Part shown: positions 34,251 through 43,338 of the stretch, one piece after another
Position numbering within the stretch: position 1 is the stretch's first letter
Layout: each line of letters opens with the position of its first letter
DNA from: Glycomyces terrestris
GTDB taxonomy: Bacteria > Actinomycetota > Actinomycetes > Mycobacteriales > Micromonosporaceae
DNA length: 64,000 bases
Reading direction: 5' to 3'
Assembly (NCBI RefSeq): GCF_003933745.1
Contig: NZ_RSEB01000005.1
Span: 124,001-188,000 of the forward strand
The notes under the pieces: generated by a model
Databases searched by the model: none
Seen by the model: the letters and a program-made list of their open reading frames with translations, nothing else
What the model was told of the DNA's origin: nothing
Translations under genes and position numbers: made by a program

Positions 34251-35042
34251 CTAGGTGTTGTTGGCGAGCGCCAGGAGGCGGTCGCGCGCTCCGTTGAAGT
34301 AGTTCCGGTCCACGTTCCCGGAGATGCCCGAGACCGAGCCGGTGGAGGTGTACTGCCAGAACGTCCACGTGGTGCTGCTCCACCCGGCCGGGAGCGCCGG
34401 GGCCGAGACGCCCCAGTGCGCGATCCACAGGGGGCTGCGCGAGGCCATGCCGGTCCACGAGCCGGTGCAGGTGTTCCACCACGAGGCGGTGGTGTAGATG
34501 ACGACGTCGCGGCCGGTCCTGGCCTTGTACGTGTTGTAGAAGTCGAGGATCCAGTTGCGCATCCCGGTGGTGCTCAGGCCGTAGCAGGCCGCGCCCGAGG
34601 GCGGGGCCTCGAGGTCGAGCGCGCCCGGGAGGGTCAGGTTGTCGGCCGACCAGGCGCCGCCGTTGGAGGCGAAGAAGTTCGCCTGGGTCGCGCCGCTGGA
34701 GGCGTTCGGCCGCGCGAAGTGGTAGGCGCCGCGGATGACGCCCGCGGCGTGCGCGGCGGGGTAGTTGTAGTTGAACCGGGGGTCCTTGTAGGTGGTGCCC
34801 TCGGTGGCCTTGATGTAGGCGAACTGGACGCCGGAGCTGCGGACGGAGGTCCAGTTGATGGAGCCCTGGTAGTGGGAGACGTCGATGCCCGGGATGCGGG
34901 TCTGGGCCTGGGCGGGGCTCGCGACGGCGAGGCCGCCGGCGGTGAGCGCGGCGGCGAGGAGGACGACGACCGCGGTCCGCAGTCCGCGGCGCTGGTCGAG
35001 GAGGGCGGCGAGGGCGGTTCGGAGGGTTGCGAAACGGTTCAC
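34251..35042 (-). CDS. Secreted GH25 muramidase (lysozyme)
   Basis: A 263-residue exported enzyme that cuts the MurNAc-beta-1,4-GlcNAc bond. A long signal peptide ends ASPAQAQ. The GH25 barrel begins IPGIDVSHYQGSINW (catalytic-site Asp), has ALDLEAPP with the DxE catalytic pair, WIAHWG, and ends in the VDRNYF strand. The GTG at 35042 follows GGGAG; an upstream extension would add 32 unrelated residues. Products would feed NagZ, the ABC importer and MurQ. Confidence 0.9.
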   Translation of the reverse strand: MNRFATLRTALAALLDQRRGLRTAVVVLLAAALTAGGLAVASPAQAQTRIPGIDVSHYQGSINWTSVRSSGVQFAYIKATEGTTYKDPRFNYNYPAAHAAGVIRGAYHFARPNASSGATQANFFASNGGAWSADNLTLPGALDLEAPPSGAACYGLSTTGMRNWILDFYNTYKARTGRDVVIYTTASWWNTCTGSWTGMASRSPLWIAHWGVSAPALPAGWSSTTWTFWQYTSTGSVSGISGNVDRNYFNGARDRLLALANNT

Positions 35043-35201
35043 ACGATGCTCCCTGCTTGTCAGGAGATCTGTCATTTGGGTGGAGTGCCTGGTTTGGCGC
35101 TCGGCCCCAGTATGGAGACGATCGCCACAAACAGTCAAGCCTGTGAAAATAACTTTCCGTTTCGCGGGGGTGAACGCCCCGGGCGGTGCTCCGGCGCCCG
35201 C

Positions 35202-37001
35202 CTAGTAGCCGAGGCCGTGGCCCAGGGCGTACAGGACGCCGCCCCCGGCGGCCGGCACGTCGACCGGGAGCGTGCCGGTCGGGGCGACGGCGCCGGTGAT
35301 CACCTTCGCAAGGGCCGCAAGGGAGGGCGCGGCGTAGGAGTACGAGGCGAGGCTGGCGTGGACGGCGCCGAGGTGCGCCGCGTCGTACGGGGTCCCGACG
35401 GCGGCGGCGACCACGGGCGCCGGGCCTTCGAGGAGGGCGGCGACGAGCGCGGCCTGCGCGGAGCCGGCCCGCACGTCGCGGGTGGCGACGACGACGAGGT
35501 CGCGGCCCGCGGCAGCGGCCTTCGCGGCGGCGATCGCGCCGGCGTCGGGGGCGTCGCCGGTGACGAGCGCTTCGGCGGCGAGCCCCTGCGCGGCGAGCGC
35601 CTCGGCGAGGCGCCGCGTCGTGTTCTCGCCCCAGCCGGTCACGAGGACCGATCCGGCCGCGAACGGCAGCGTGCCGTCGTTGGCGAGGAGCGTGACCGAG
35701 CGCTCGGCGATGTCCGCGGCGGCGGCCAGGTTCGCGTCCGAGCCGACCGCCTCGGCGGCGGCGCCCTCGTCGGCCTCGGGAGCGTCCACAATGCCGCGCG
35801 AATGCTTCAATGCGAGGATGCGGCGCACCGATTCGTCGATGCGGGCCTCGGTGAGCTCGCCGGAGGCGACGGCGTCCAGGACGGCCTCGTACGCGAGCGG
35901 GAAGTCCGGCGGCATCAGCAGCAGGTCGGCCCCGGCCAGGAGCGCCAGGACGGGGACGCGGTCGTCGCCGTACTCGGTGCGCACGCCCTGCATGTCGAGC
36001 GCGTCGGTGACGACGACGCCGGTGAACCCGAGCCGCTCGCGCAGCAGCCCGGTGAGGATCGGCCGCGAGAGCGTCGCGGGTGCGAGCGAGTCGTCCAGGG
36101 CCGGGAACTGGAGGTGCGCGGACATGACCATGTCCGCTCCGGCCTCGATGGCGGCCCGGAACGGCGGGGCGTCGATCCGCTCCCACTCCTCGGCGGTGTG
36201 CGTGATGACCGGCAGGCCCACGTGGCTGTCGGTCCCGGTGTCGCCGTGGCCCGGGAAGTGCTTGGCCGAGACCGCCACGCCCCCGGCCTGGTACCCGCGC
36301 ACCTGCGCGGCCGCGAAGTCGGCCACCAGGGCCGGGTCGGAGCCGAAGGACCGCACCCCGATGACCGGGTTCGCGGGGTCCACATTGACATCGGCGTCGG
36401 GCGCGAAGTTCTGGTTCAGCCCCATCGCGCGCAATTCGGCGCCCGCGATCCGCGCGGCCTCCTCGGCCGCCGCGAGGTCGCGCGTGGCGCCCAGCGGCAT
36501 CGCCCCCGGGAACTGCGTCGCCGGCTCGCCGATGCGCACGACCGAGCCGTACTCCTGGTCGGTCGCGATGAGCAGCGGCACGGTCGAGGCCGCCTGGAGG
36601 CCGTTCGAGAGCGCCGCGATCTGCGCCGGGTCCCGCAGGCCGTTCGCCCAGTCGAAGTAGATGACGCCCCCGGGCCGGTACGCCGCGACGAACGCGGCCC
36701 CGTTGTCGGCGCCGAGCCGCTCCCGGTTCGCGGCGACCGCGTCCGGATCGTCCGTGTCGGCGCGCTCGCCGTGCACGTACACCATGAACAGCTGGCCGAC
36801 CTTGTCCTCCAGGGACATCGACGCGAGCAGCTCGCCGACCGGGTCCTGCGTCGTCGTGGCCTCCACCGGCTCGTCCCCCTCCGGCGCATCCTCGCGCTCC
36901 GAGGTCGCCTCGGCGACCACCACCCCGCCGCCGACGACCGCGAAGGCCGCCGCGACACTCGAGAGCAGCACGGTCTTGCGGGAGAGCTTCGCCGAACGCA
37001 C
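35202..37001 (-). CDS. GH3 beta-N-acetylglucosaminidase (NagZ-like), membrane-anchored
   Basis: A 599-residue protein. An uncleaved or signal-type helix lies at residues ~10-33. The GH3 barrel carries the NagZ signature KHFPGHGDTGTDSH, whose His-Asp dyad acts as acid/base in N-acetylglucosaminidases, and VVTDALDM with the nucleophile Asp. A C-terminal alpha/beta domain follows, as in two-domain Gram-positive NagZ (YbbD-like) enzymes. It would release GlcNAc from wall fragments outside the membrane. The GTG at 37001 was chosen with GAGG upstream. Confidence 0.88.
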   Translation of the reverse strand: MRSAKLSRKTVLLSSVAAAFAVVGGGVVVAEATSEREDAPEGDEPVEATTTQDPVGELLASMSLEDKVGQLFMVYVHGERADTDDPDAVAANRERLGADNGAAFVAAYRPGGVIYFDWANGLRDPAQIAALSNGLQAASTVPLLIATDQEYGSVVRIGEPATQFPGAMPLGATRDLAAAEEAARIAGAELRAMGLNQNFAPDADVNVDPANPVIGVRSFGSDPALVADFAAAQVRGYQAGGVAVSAKHFPGHGDTGTDSHVGLPVITHTAEEWERIDAPPFRAAIEAGADMVMSAHLQFPALDDSLAPATLSRPILTGLLRERLGFTGVVVTDALDMQGVRTEYGDDRVPVLALLAGADLLLMPPDFPLAYEAVLDAVASGELTEARIDESVRRILALKHSRGIVDAPEADEGAAAEAVGSDANLAAAADIAERSVTLLANDGTLPFAAGSVLVTGWGENTTRRLAEALAAQGLAAEALVTGDAPDAGAIAAAKAAAAGRDLVVVATRDVRAGSAQAALVAALLEGPAPVVAAAVGTPYDAAHLGAVHASLASYSYAAPSLAALAKVITGAVAPTGTLPVDVPAAGGGVLYALGHGLGY

Positions 37002-37120
37002 GAGCCCATCCTCGCGCAACCCGCCCCGCCCCGAGCGCCCGCCCCCGCCCGAAACGGCCGAAATCACCCCGGAGACGGCGCGCCGGAGAGGAGCCGAGCT
37101 CCTCGCCGGTGGCTTTCGCC

Positions 37121-37537
37121 CTATTCCGGTCCGATCACTTCCAGCTTCGGAAAGTACGTCTTGAACCGGGCCGTGTCCCGAGTGAGCAGCCGGAGACCCC
37201 GAACCATCGCATGGGCTCCGATATAGAGATCCGGCAGAGGCGTGCGCTTCGTGCCGCCGAATTTCTTGTACTGCTGGAATGCCTTGCCCGCAAGGAAGGC
37301 CGCCGTGTAGGGAAGCGCCTCCCGCTCCACGACCTGCGGGGGCAGCACCGCGCCGAGCTCTCCGATGCTGTTGAAGCGGTTCGAGACCTCGGCGTAGATG
37401 ATCGGGTTGATGAAGAGTCCGCCTTCGTTGAGGCAACGGGCTATCGTGCGCTTCGCGGGCGGACCCCACTGTTCGTCCGCCCCGAACACATCGATCCACA
37501 CATTGCTGTCGACGAGGGTTCCGAGAATTCTAGTCAT
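37121..37537 (-). CDS. vapC: PIN-domain toxin (VapC family)
   Basis: A 138-residue PIN-domain ribonuclease, usually cutting tRNA or rRNA. The acidic active-site residues are visible: Asp in TLVDSNVWIDVF, Glu in YAEVSNRF, Asp in LPDLYIGAHA and Asp in LLTRDTARF. Its ATG lies inside the end of the antitoxin gene (8-bp overlap), the standard toxin-antitoxin layout. It sits at the edge of the block that separates rplR from rpsE. Confidence 0.9.
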   Translation of the reverse strand: MTRILGTLVDSNVWIDVFGADEQWGPPAKRTIARCLNEGGLFINPIIYAEVSNRFNSIGELGAVLPPQVVEREALPYTAAFLAGKAFQQYKKFGGTKRTPLPDLYIGAHAMVRGLRLLTRDTARFKTYFPKLEVIGPE

Positions 37538-37775
37538 CGCCGCGAAGCATCGCCATGAGCTCGTCGGTGGTCTTGTCCATGTTCGCCGTGCCCTTGCCGT
37601 AGATGCGGCGCACGAACCGCTCCCCCTTGGTGAGGTCGTCATCCACCGGCTTGAGGTAGACCTTGCCCTGCTCGTCGGTGTAGAACTCGAACTCGTCCCC
37701 GGCCTGCCAGCCGAATTCCGCGCGGATCTCGGCGGGCACGGTCACCTGGCCCTTGGTGTTCATGAGCATTCCCAT
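37530..37775 (-). CDS. vapB: AbrB/MazE-like antitoxin (VapB family)
   Basis: An 81-residue protein with an AbrB swapped-hairpin DNA-binding domain (MNTKGQVTVPAEIRAEFGWQAGD) and an acidic C-terminal toxin-neutralising tail (TDELMAMLRGDD). The ATG at 37775 has GGGGAGG eight nt upstream; a GTG three codons earlier would lack it. It overlaps vapC and probably represses its own promoter (TATCGC-type -10 near 37797-37803). Confidence 0.88.
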   Translation of the reverse strand: MGMLMNTKGQVTVPAEIRAEFGWQAGDEFEFYTDEQGKVYLKPVDDDLTKGERFVRRIYGKGTANMDKTTDELMAMLRGDD

Positions 37776-37867
37776 CGTTGTCACCTCCCCAAGTTAAGCG
37801 ATACTCCGGCTCCGTTCTGACATGTTAGCTCTCACCGCGTGTCGCCCACACGTTTCCAAGACGACGA

Positions 37868-37901
37868 AAGCCGGGCCGGAGCAGGTGCTCCGGCCCGGCT
37901 T
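37868..37901 (-). terminator. Terminator of the S10-spc operon after rplR
   Basis: A perfect 16-bp stem (AAGCCGGGCCGGAGCA) with a 2-nt nominal loop, 20 nt after the rplR stop. It ends the S10-spc transcript exactly where rpsE would normally follow. Confidence 0.85.
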
Positions 37902-37920
37902 CGAAAGCCGTCCTAGCGGA

Positions 37921-38316
37921 CTAGAACTTCAGACCGGCCTCGCGGGCGGCGTCGGCCAGGGCCGCGACGCGGCCGTGGTACTTGACGCCGCCGCGGTCGA
38001 AGACCACGGCCTCGACGCCGGCGGCCTTGGCGCGCTCGGCGACCAGCTTGCCGACTTCCTTCGCCTTGGCGGTCTTGTCGCCCTCGAAGGCGCGCAGACC
38101 GGGCTCGACCGTCGACGCGGCGGCCAGCGTGTGGCCCTGCACGTCGTCGATGACCTGGGCCACGATGTGCTTCGAGGAGCGGAAGACCGCGAGGCGCGGC
38201 TGGGCGGCCGTGCCGTTGATCTTCTTGCGGCCGCGGAAGTGGCGGCGGTTCTTGCCGATCCGGCGGCGCTCGGACACCGACCCGGAGGGGCGGCGGTTTT
38301 CGAGTTTGCTAGCCAT
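37921..38316 (-). CDS. rplR: 50S ribosomal protein L18
   Basis: A 131-residue 5S-rRNA-binding protein. [14 protein letters not shown] sequence ([20 protein letters not shown]) and the C-terminal [26 protein letters not shown] are diagnostic. It overlaps the rplF stop (TAATG). It is the last gene of this block; the next gene in nearly all bacteria, rpsE, is 21.8 kb away. Confidence 0.97.
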   Translation of the reverse strand: MASKLENRRPSGSVSERRRIGKNRRHFRGRKKINGTAAQPRLAVFRSSKHIVAQVIDDVQGHTLAAASTVEPGLRAFEGDKTAKAKEVGKLVAERAKAAGVEAVVFDRGGVKYHGRVAALADAAREAGLKF

Positions 38317-38855
38317 TACTTACCTGCCTTACCGGCCTTGCGGCGGATGCGCTCGTCGACGTACTTCACGCCCTTGCCCTTGTAGGGTTCCGGCGGACGC
38401 AGTCGGCGGATGTTCGACGCGACCTGGCCGACGAGCTGCTTGTCGATGCCCTCGACGTGCAGCAGGGTCGGCTTCTCGACGGTGAACGAGATGCCCTCCG
38501 GGGCGTCGACCTGGATGGTGTGGGAGAAGCCGAGGCTCATCTCCACGCCCTTGCCCTTGGCCTGCGCCCGGTAACCGGTGCCGTTGATCTCGAGGGACTT
38601 CTTGTAGCCCTCCGAGACGCCGACGACCATGTTGTTGACGAGGCTGCGCGCCAGGCCGTGCAGGGCCCGCGACTTGCGCTCGTCGTTCGGGCGGGTCAGC
38701 GCGAGCGACCCGTCCTCGTTCTTCTCGATGCCGATCGGCTCGGGCAGCTCGCGCACGAGCTGGCCCTTGGGGCCCTTCACGGTCACCGTCGCGCCATCGA
38801 TCTTGACGTCGACGCCGGAGGGCACCAGAATCGGCTGCTTCCCAATGCGGGACAT
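38316..38855 (-). CDS. rplF: 50S ribosomal protein L6
   Basis: A 179-residue protein of the factor-binding region. [14 protein letters not shown] at the N-terminus and the C-terminal [13 protein letters not shown] box are typical. It lies 15 bp after rpsH. Confidence 0.98.
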   Translation of the reverse strand: MSRIGKQPILVPSGVDVKIDGATVTVKGPKGQLVRELPEPIGIEKNEDGSLALTRPNDERKSRALHGLARSLVNNMVVGVSEGYKKSLEINGTGYRAQAKGKGVEMSLGFSHTIQVDAPEGISFTVEKPTLLHVEGIDKQLVGQVASNIRRLRPPEPYKGKGVKYVDERIRRKAGKAGK

Positions 38856-38870
38856 GCTTATACCCTCCTG

Positions 38871-39278
38871 CTACCAGACGTAGGCGATGACTTCGCCGCC
38901 CACGCCGCGCTTGCGAGCCTGGCGGTCGGTCAGCAGGCCCTGGGACGTGGACACGATGGCCACACCCAGGCCGCCGAGGACGCGCGGCAGCTCAGTGGAC
39001 TTGGCGTAGACCCGCAGGCCCGGCTTGGAGACGCGGCGCAGGCCCGCCAGGGACCGCTCGCGGCGCTCGCCGAACTTCAGGTCGATCACCAGGGTCTTGC
39101 CGACTTTGCCCTCCTCAGGCTCCTCGGCGCGCCAGTCGGCGATGTAGCCCTCCTGCTTGAGGACCTCGGCGATGGAGGCCTTCATCTTGGAGTGCGGCAT
39201 CGACAGCGAGTCGTGGTATGCCTGGTTGGCGTTCCGCAGACGGGTCAGCATGTCTGCGATCGGGTCGGTCATTGTCAT
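38871..39278 (-). CDS. rpsH: 30S ribosomal protein S8
   Basis: A 135-residue 16S-rRNA-binding protein and known translational regulator of spc operons. [13 protein letters not shown] and the [22 protein letters not shown] end are diagnostic. Of two close ATGs the first (39278) was chosen because AAAGG is 12 nt upstream; the other is 6 nt later. Confidence 0.97.
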   Translation of the reverse strand: MTMTDPIADMLTRLRNANQAYHDSLSMPHSKMKASIAEVLKQEGYIADWRAEEPEEGKVGKTLVIDLKFGERRERSLAGLRRVSKPGLRVYAKSTELPRVLGGLGVAIVSTSQGLLTDRQARKRGVGGEVIAYVW

Positions 39279-39362
39279 TAGCGTTGTATACCTTTCTCAC
39301 CCCGGTTCCCCGCCTTGTGAACCATGGCGGGGCCTGTGGCGATCGGAGCTGTGGGCCTGGGG

Positions 39363-39548
39363 TTACCAGGAAGCCTTGTGGACGCCCGGGAGTTCACCCG
39401 CGTGGGCCATGTCGCGCACGCAGACGCGGCACAGGCCGAACTTGCGGTAGACGGCCTTCGGCCGGCCGCACTTCTGGCAGCGGGTGTAGGCGCGCACGGC
39501 GAACTTCGGCTTCCGCTTGGCCTTCGCGATGAGGGCTTTCTTCGCCAT
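39363..39548 (-). CDS. rpsZ: 30S ribosomal protein S14, zinc-binding type Z
   Basis: A 61-residue S14 with two CxxC pairs (CQKCGRP and CRVCVRD), so the zinc form. Actinobacteria often also have a zinc-free paralogue elsewhere under zinc control. Its ATG overlaps the rplE stop. Confidence 0.97.
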   Translation of the reverse strand: MAKKALIAKAKRKPKFAVRAYTRCQKCGRPKAVYRKFGLCRVCVRDMAHAGELPGVHKASW

Positions 39549-40117
39549 TAGTCGTTCTCCTTGAACGGGAAGCCGAGCAGCTTCAGGAAGGCCCGGCCTT
39601 CGTCGTCGGTCTTCGCGGTGGTCACCAGGGTGATGTCCATGCCGCGAACCCGGTCGATCTTGTCCTGGTCGATCTCGGGGAACACGGACTGCTCCGTGAG
39701 ACCGAAGGTGTAGTTCCCGTTGCCGTCGAACTGCTGGTCCGAGAGCCCGCGGAAGTCGCGGATGCGCGGCAGCGCGATCGCCAGCAGGCGGTCGAGGAAC
39801 TCCCACATGCGGTCGCCGCGGAGGGTCACCTTCGCGCCGATCGCCTGGCCCTCGCGCAGCTTGAACTGCGCGATCGACTTCTTGGCCCGGCGGACCAGGG
39901 GCTTCTGCCCGGTGATCGTCGCCAGGTCCTCGAGCGCACCGTTGATGAGCTTCGAGTCGCGGGCGGCCTCGCCGACACCCATGTTCACCACGATCTTGGT
40001 CAGACCGGGGATCTGGTGGATGTTGGTGTAGTTGAACTGCTCCTGGAGCGCCGGACGGATGTCGGAGCGGTAGGTCTCCTTCAGCCGCGGCTGCACCTTC
40101 TCTGCAACGTCAGTCAT
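39548..40117 (-). CDS. rplE: 50S ribosomal protein L5
   Basis: A 189-residue 5S-rRNA-binding protein of the central protuberance. [16 protein letters not shown] and the [15 protein letters not shown] end are typical. Stop-start overlaps (TAATG) link it to rplX and rpsZ. Confidence 0.98.
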   Translation of the reverse strand: MTDVAEKVQPRLKETYRSDIRPALQEQFNYTNIHQIPGLTKIVVNMGVGEAARDSKLINGALEDLATITGQKPLVRRAKKSIAQFKLREGQAIGAKVTLRGDRMWEFLDRLLAIALPRIRDFRGLSDQQFDGNGNYTFGLTEQSVFPEIDQDKIDRVRGMDITLVTTAKTDDEGRAFLKLLGFPFKEND

Positions 40118-40431
40118 TACAGGTCCTTACCCGTCCGCTTCGAAACGCGGACCTTGCGGCCGTCGTCGCCGAACCGGTAGCCGACGCGGGTCGGCTGGTT
40201 GTCGGCGTCGAGCACCTGCACGTTCGACACGTGGATCGCCGACTCCTGGACGACGATGCCGCCCGTCTTCGATCCGCGAGCCGTCTGGCCGGCCTTGGTG
40301 TGCTTGGTGATGCGGTTGACACCCTCGACGAGCACGCGCTCGCGGTCGGGGTACGCCTCCAGCACCAGGCCCTCGGCGCCCTTGTCCTTGCCCGCGATGA
40401 CGCGGACGCGGTCGCCCTTCTTGATCTTCAT
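40117..40431 (-). CDS. rplX: 50S ribosomal protein L24
   Basis: A 104-residue KOW-motif protein ([19 protein letters not shown]) that starts 50S assembly. Three bp after rplN, overlapping rplE. Confidence 0.97.
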   Translation of the reverse strand: MKIKKGDRVRVIAGKDKGAEGLVLEAYPDRERVLVEGVNRITKHTKAGQTARGSKTGGIVVQESAIHVSNVQVLDADNQPTRVGYRFGDDGRKVRVSKRTGKDL

Positions 40432-40434
40432 CTC

Positions 40435-40800
40435 TTACAGCACCTCCGGTGCGAGGGAGATGATCTTCATGAACTGCTTGTCGCGCAGTTCGCGGGCGAC
40501 CGGCCCGAAGATGCGGGTCCCTCGCGGTTCGCCGTCCTTGACGAGGACGGCGGCGTTCTCGTCGAACTTGATGTACGTGCCGTCAGGACGGCGCGTCTCC
40601 TTGACCGTGCGCACGATGACGGCCTTGACGACGTCGCCCTTCTTCACCCCGGCACCCGGGGTGGCGTCCTTGACGGAGGCGACGATCGTGTCGCCGATAC
40701 CGGCGTAGCGTCGGCCGGAGCCGCCGAGGACACGGATGCACAGGATCTCCCGCGCACCGGTGTTGTCGGCGACCTTGAGCCGCGACTCTTGCTGAATCAC
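40435..40800 (-). CDS. rplN: 50S ribosomal protein L14
   Basis: A 121-residue protein. [19 protein letters not shown] and VVRTVKE-like ([14 protein letters not shown]) segments are conserved. The GTG start replaces the usual ATG. Confidence 0.98.
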   Translation of the reverse strand: MIQQESRLKVADNTGAREILCIRVLGGSGRRYAGIGDTIVASVKDATPGAGVKKGDVVKAVIVRTVKETRRPDGTYIKFDENAAVLVKDGEPRGTRIFGPVARELRDKQFMKIISLAPEVL

Positions 40801-40812
40801 GTCCCGATCCCC

Positions 40813-41082
40813 CTACTTCGCCTTCTCGAGGATCTCGACGATGCGGAACCGCTTGGTCTTCGACAGCGGCCGGGTCTCCATGATGGTGACGCGGTCGCCG
40901 ATGCCGGCCTCGTTGTTCTCGTCGTGAGCCTTGTACTTCTTGTTGGACTTGATGACCTTGCCGTACAGCGGGTGCTTCTTGCGGTCCTCGACCTCGACGA
41001 CAGCGGTCTTGTCCATCTTGTCGCCGACGACCAGGCCCTCGAGGACCTTGCGCCGACCGCGAGTCTGAGTCTCCTCGCTCAC
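40813..41082 (-). CDS. rpsQ: 30S ribosomal protein S17
   Basis: An 89-residue OB-fold 16S-rRNA-binding protein ([20 protein letters not shown], then [17 protein letters not shown]). GTG start overlapping the rpmC stop. Confidence 0.97.
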   Translation of the reverse strand: MSEETQTRGRRKVLEGLVVGDKMDKTAVVEVEDRKKHPLYGKVIKSNKKYKAHDENNEAGIGDRVTIMETRPLSKTKRFRIVEILEKAK

Positions 41083-41312
41083 TTCTCAACCTCCTCCGGC
41101 GCGGCGCTGAGGCCCAGCCGGCGCTCGTTCATGACGGTGTAGATCCGCGCGATCTCCTTGCGGACCAGGCCGAGCTGGTGGTTGTTCTCCAACTGCCCGG
41201 TCGCGTGGCGCACCCGGAGGTTGAACAGCTCTTCCTTCTTCTCCAGGAGCTTCGCCTGGAGTTCCTTCTCGCTGAGCTCGCGCAGCTCACCGGTGTCGAT
41301 ACCAGTAGCCAT
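41079..41312 (-). CDS. rpmC: 50S ribosomal protein L29
   Basis: A 77-residue helical hairpin protein near the exit tunnel ([21 protein letters not shown]). ATG at 41312 was preferred to an overlapping GTG one codon earlier. The last bases overlap rpsQ. Confidence 0.95.
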   Translation of the reverse strand: MATGIDTGELRELSEKELQAKLLEKKEELFNLRVRHATGQLENNHQLGLVRKEIARIYTVMNERRLGLSAAPEEVEK

Positions 41313-41314
41313 CA

Positions 41315-41740
41315 CTACTCACCTGCCCCTTCGCGAGAGACGATGCGGCACTTCATCGGGAGCTTGTGGATCGCCCGCTGGAGCGCCTCGTGCGCGGTCG
41401 CCTCGTTCGGGAACGAGAGCTCGAACATGACGCGGCCCGGCTTGACGTTCGCCACCCAGTACTCGGGCGAGCCCTTACCGGAACCCTGACGGGTCTCGGC
41501 CGGCTTCTTGGTGATCGCGCGGTCCGGGAAGATCGTGATCCACACCTTGCCGCCACGCTTGATGTGGCGGGTCATGGCGATACGAGCGGACTCGATCTGG
41601 CGGTTGGTCACGTAGCTGTGCTCCAGCGCCTGGATGCCGTACTCGCCGAAGGAGACCTTCGTGCCGCGAGTGGCCTTGCCCTTGCGCTTCGGAGCGTGAG
41701 GCTTCCGGTAACCGCGCGGCGGTTTCCGTGGCATGAGCAT
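41315..41740 (-). CDS. rplP: 50S ribosomal protein L16
   Basis: A 141-residue protein near the peptidyl transferase centre. [18 protein letters not shown] at the N-terminus and [17 protein letters not shown], holding the Arg of the hydroxylation site region, are typical. Start 41740 has GGAGGG nine nt upstream. Confidence 0.97.
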   Translation of the reverse strand: MLMPRKPPRGYRKPHAPKRKGKATRGTKVSFGEYGIQALEHSYVTNRQIESARIAMTRHIKRGGKVWITIFPDRAITKKPAETRQGSGKGSPEYWVANVKPGRVMFELSFPNEATAHEALQRAIHKLPMKCRIVSREGAGE

Positions 41741-41745
41741 GTCGC

Positions 41746-42549
41746 TTAGCCCTCCTGCTTCTCAGTTGCGGGCGCAGCGGCGGCGGCCTCGGCAGGCTGC
41801 GCGGCGCCGCGGCCGCCACGGCCCCGACCACCGCGAGCGGCACCCGCGCCGCCGCGGCCACCGCGTCCACCGCGGTCACCGCCGGCGTCGCGACGACGCT
41901 GCACCTGCTCGGCCTGCTCCTTGAGCGTGGCCTCGCCCTTGTAGATCCACACCTTCACGCCGATGCGGCCGAAGGTGGTGTGGGCCTCGAACAGGCCGTA
42001 GTCGATGTTCGCGCGCAGCGTGTGCAGCGGGACCTGGCCCTCGCGGTACTGCTCCGAGCGGGACATCTCGGCGCCGCCGAGGCGGCCCGAGCACTGCACC
42101 TTGATGCCCTTGACGGTCGGGTTGCGCATGGCCGACTGGATGGCCTTGCGCATCGCGCGACGGAAGTTGACGCGGCTGGACAGCTGCTCGGCCACGCCCT
42201 GCGCGACGAGCTGCGCGTCGACGTCGGGGTTCTTGACCTCGATGATGTTCAGCTGGACCTGCTTGCCGGTCAGCTTCTCCAGGTTGCCGCGCAGACGATC
42301 GGCCTCGGCGCCCTTGCGGCCGATGACGATGCCCGGGCGGGCGGTGTGGATGTCGACGCGGACCCGCTCGCGGGTGCGCTCGATGTCGACCTTGCTGATG
42401 CCGGCGCGCTCGAGACCCTGGGTCATGAGCTTGCGGATCTTCACGTCCTCGCCGACGTACTCGGCGTACTCCTTGTCGGCGTACCAACGCGACGTCCAGT
42501 CGGCGCTGATGCCGAGGCGGTACCCGTGCGGGTGGATTTTCTGACCCAT
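41746..42549 (-). CDS. rpsC: 30S ribosomal protein S3 with RGG-rich C-terminus
   Basis: A 267-residue protein at the mRNA entry channel. [20 protein letters not shown] and the KH domain [17 protein letters not shown] are conserved. The last ~55 residues form an RGG-type tail ([20 protein letters not shown]) followed by an Ala-rich end, unusual in extent. S5, its neighbour on the ribosome, has a matching arm. Confidence 0.97.
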   Translation of the reverse strand: MGQKIHPHGYRLGISADWTSRWYADKEYAEYVGEDVKIRKLMTQGLERAGISKVDIERTRERVRVDIHTARPGIVIGRKGAEADRLRGNLEKLTGKQVQLNIIEVKNPDVDAQLVAQGVAEQLSSRVNFRRAMRKAIQSAMRNPTVKGIKVQCSGRLGGAEMSRSEQYREGQVPLHTLRANIDYGLFEAHTTFGRIGVKVWIYKGEATLKEQAEQVQRRRDAGGDRGGRGGRGGAGAARGGRGRGGRGAAQPAEAAAAAPATEKQEG

Positions 42550-43016
42550 TACTCGGTCTCCTCCTTCTCAGCGTTCTCGTTGGACTTCTCGTTGGCCTCG
42601 ACCGGCTTCGGGGCGGCGGCCTTGGGGCGGCGCACCGAAGGGGCGGACGACTGCTTGGCCTGGACCGACTCGACCACCACGGTGATGTGGCTGGTGCGCT
42701 TGTTGATCCGGTAGGCGCGACCGTGGGCGCGCGGACGGTACCGGCGCATGGTCGGGCCCTCGTCGACCTTGATCTCGGACACCAGGAGCGATTCCGGGTC
42801 GAGACCGAGGTTGTTCTCGGCGTTCGCCTGAGCCGACGCGATGACCTTGTAGACGACCTCGGCCGCGCTGAACGGCGCGAACTCGAGGGTCGTCAGGGCC
42901 TCGTCCACAGGCAGGCCACGCACGAGGTCGACGACGCGGCGCGCCTTGCGAGGTGCTACGCGGACGTACCGCGCCACCGCGCGCGCCTTCGGAGCCTCCT
43001 GCTCCACTGTTGCCAT
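42549..43016 (-). CDS. rplV: 50S ribosomal protein L22
   Basis: A 155-residue protein lining the exit tunnel. The conserved [21 protein letters not shown] loop is present. It has an acidic/Asn-rich C-terminal extension ([12 protein letters not shown]). Stop overlaps the rpsC start. Confidence 0.97.
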   Translation of the reverse strand: MATVEQEAPKARAVARYVRVAPRKARRVVDLVRGLPVDEALTTLEFAPFSAAEVVYKVIASAQANAENNLGLDPESLLVSEIKVDEGPTMRRYRPRAHGRAYRINKRTSHITVVVESVQAKQSSAPSVRRPKAAAPKPVEANEKSNENAEKEETE

Positions 43017-43053
43017 CGTTCTAAATCCTTCGTTCGTTTCTCAAACCCGTGGC

Positions 43054-43335
43054 CTAGCGGCGACGGCTCTTCCGGTCGTCCTTCTCGTGCCCGCGGAACG
43101 TGCGGGTCGGAGCGAACTCGCCGAGCTTGTGCCCGACCATGTTCTCCGTGACGTAGACCGGAACGTGCTTGCGACCGTCGTGGACGCCGAAGGTCAGCCC
43201 GATGAAGTCCGGGGTGATCGTCGAACGGCGCGACCAGGTCTTGATGACGTTCTTGCTCTTGGTCTCGACGGCGGCGTCCACCTTCTTCTGCAGGTGGTCG
43301 TCGACGAACGGACCCTTCTTGAGGCTGCGAGCCAT
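43054..43335 (-). CDS. rpsS: 30S ribosomal protein S19
   Basis: A 93-residue protein of the 30S head. [15 protein letters not shown] and [17 protein letters not shown] are diagnostic. Confidence 0.98.
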   Translation of the reverse strand: MARSLKKGPFVDDHLQKKVDAAVETKSKNVIKTWSRRSTITPDFIGLTFGVHDGRKHVPVYVTENMVGHKLGEFAPTRTFRGHEKDDRKSRRR

Positions 43336-43338
43336 GGC

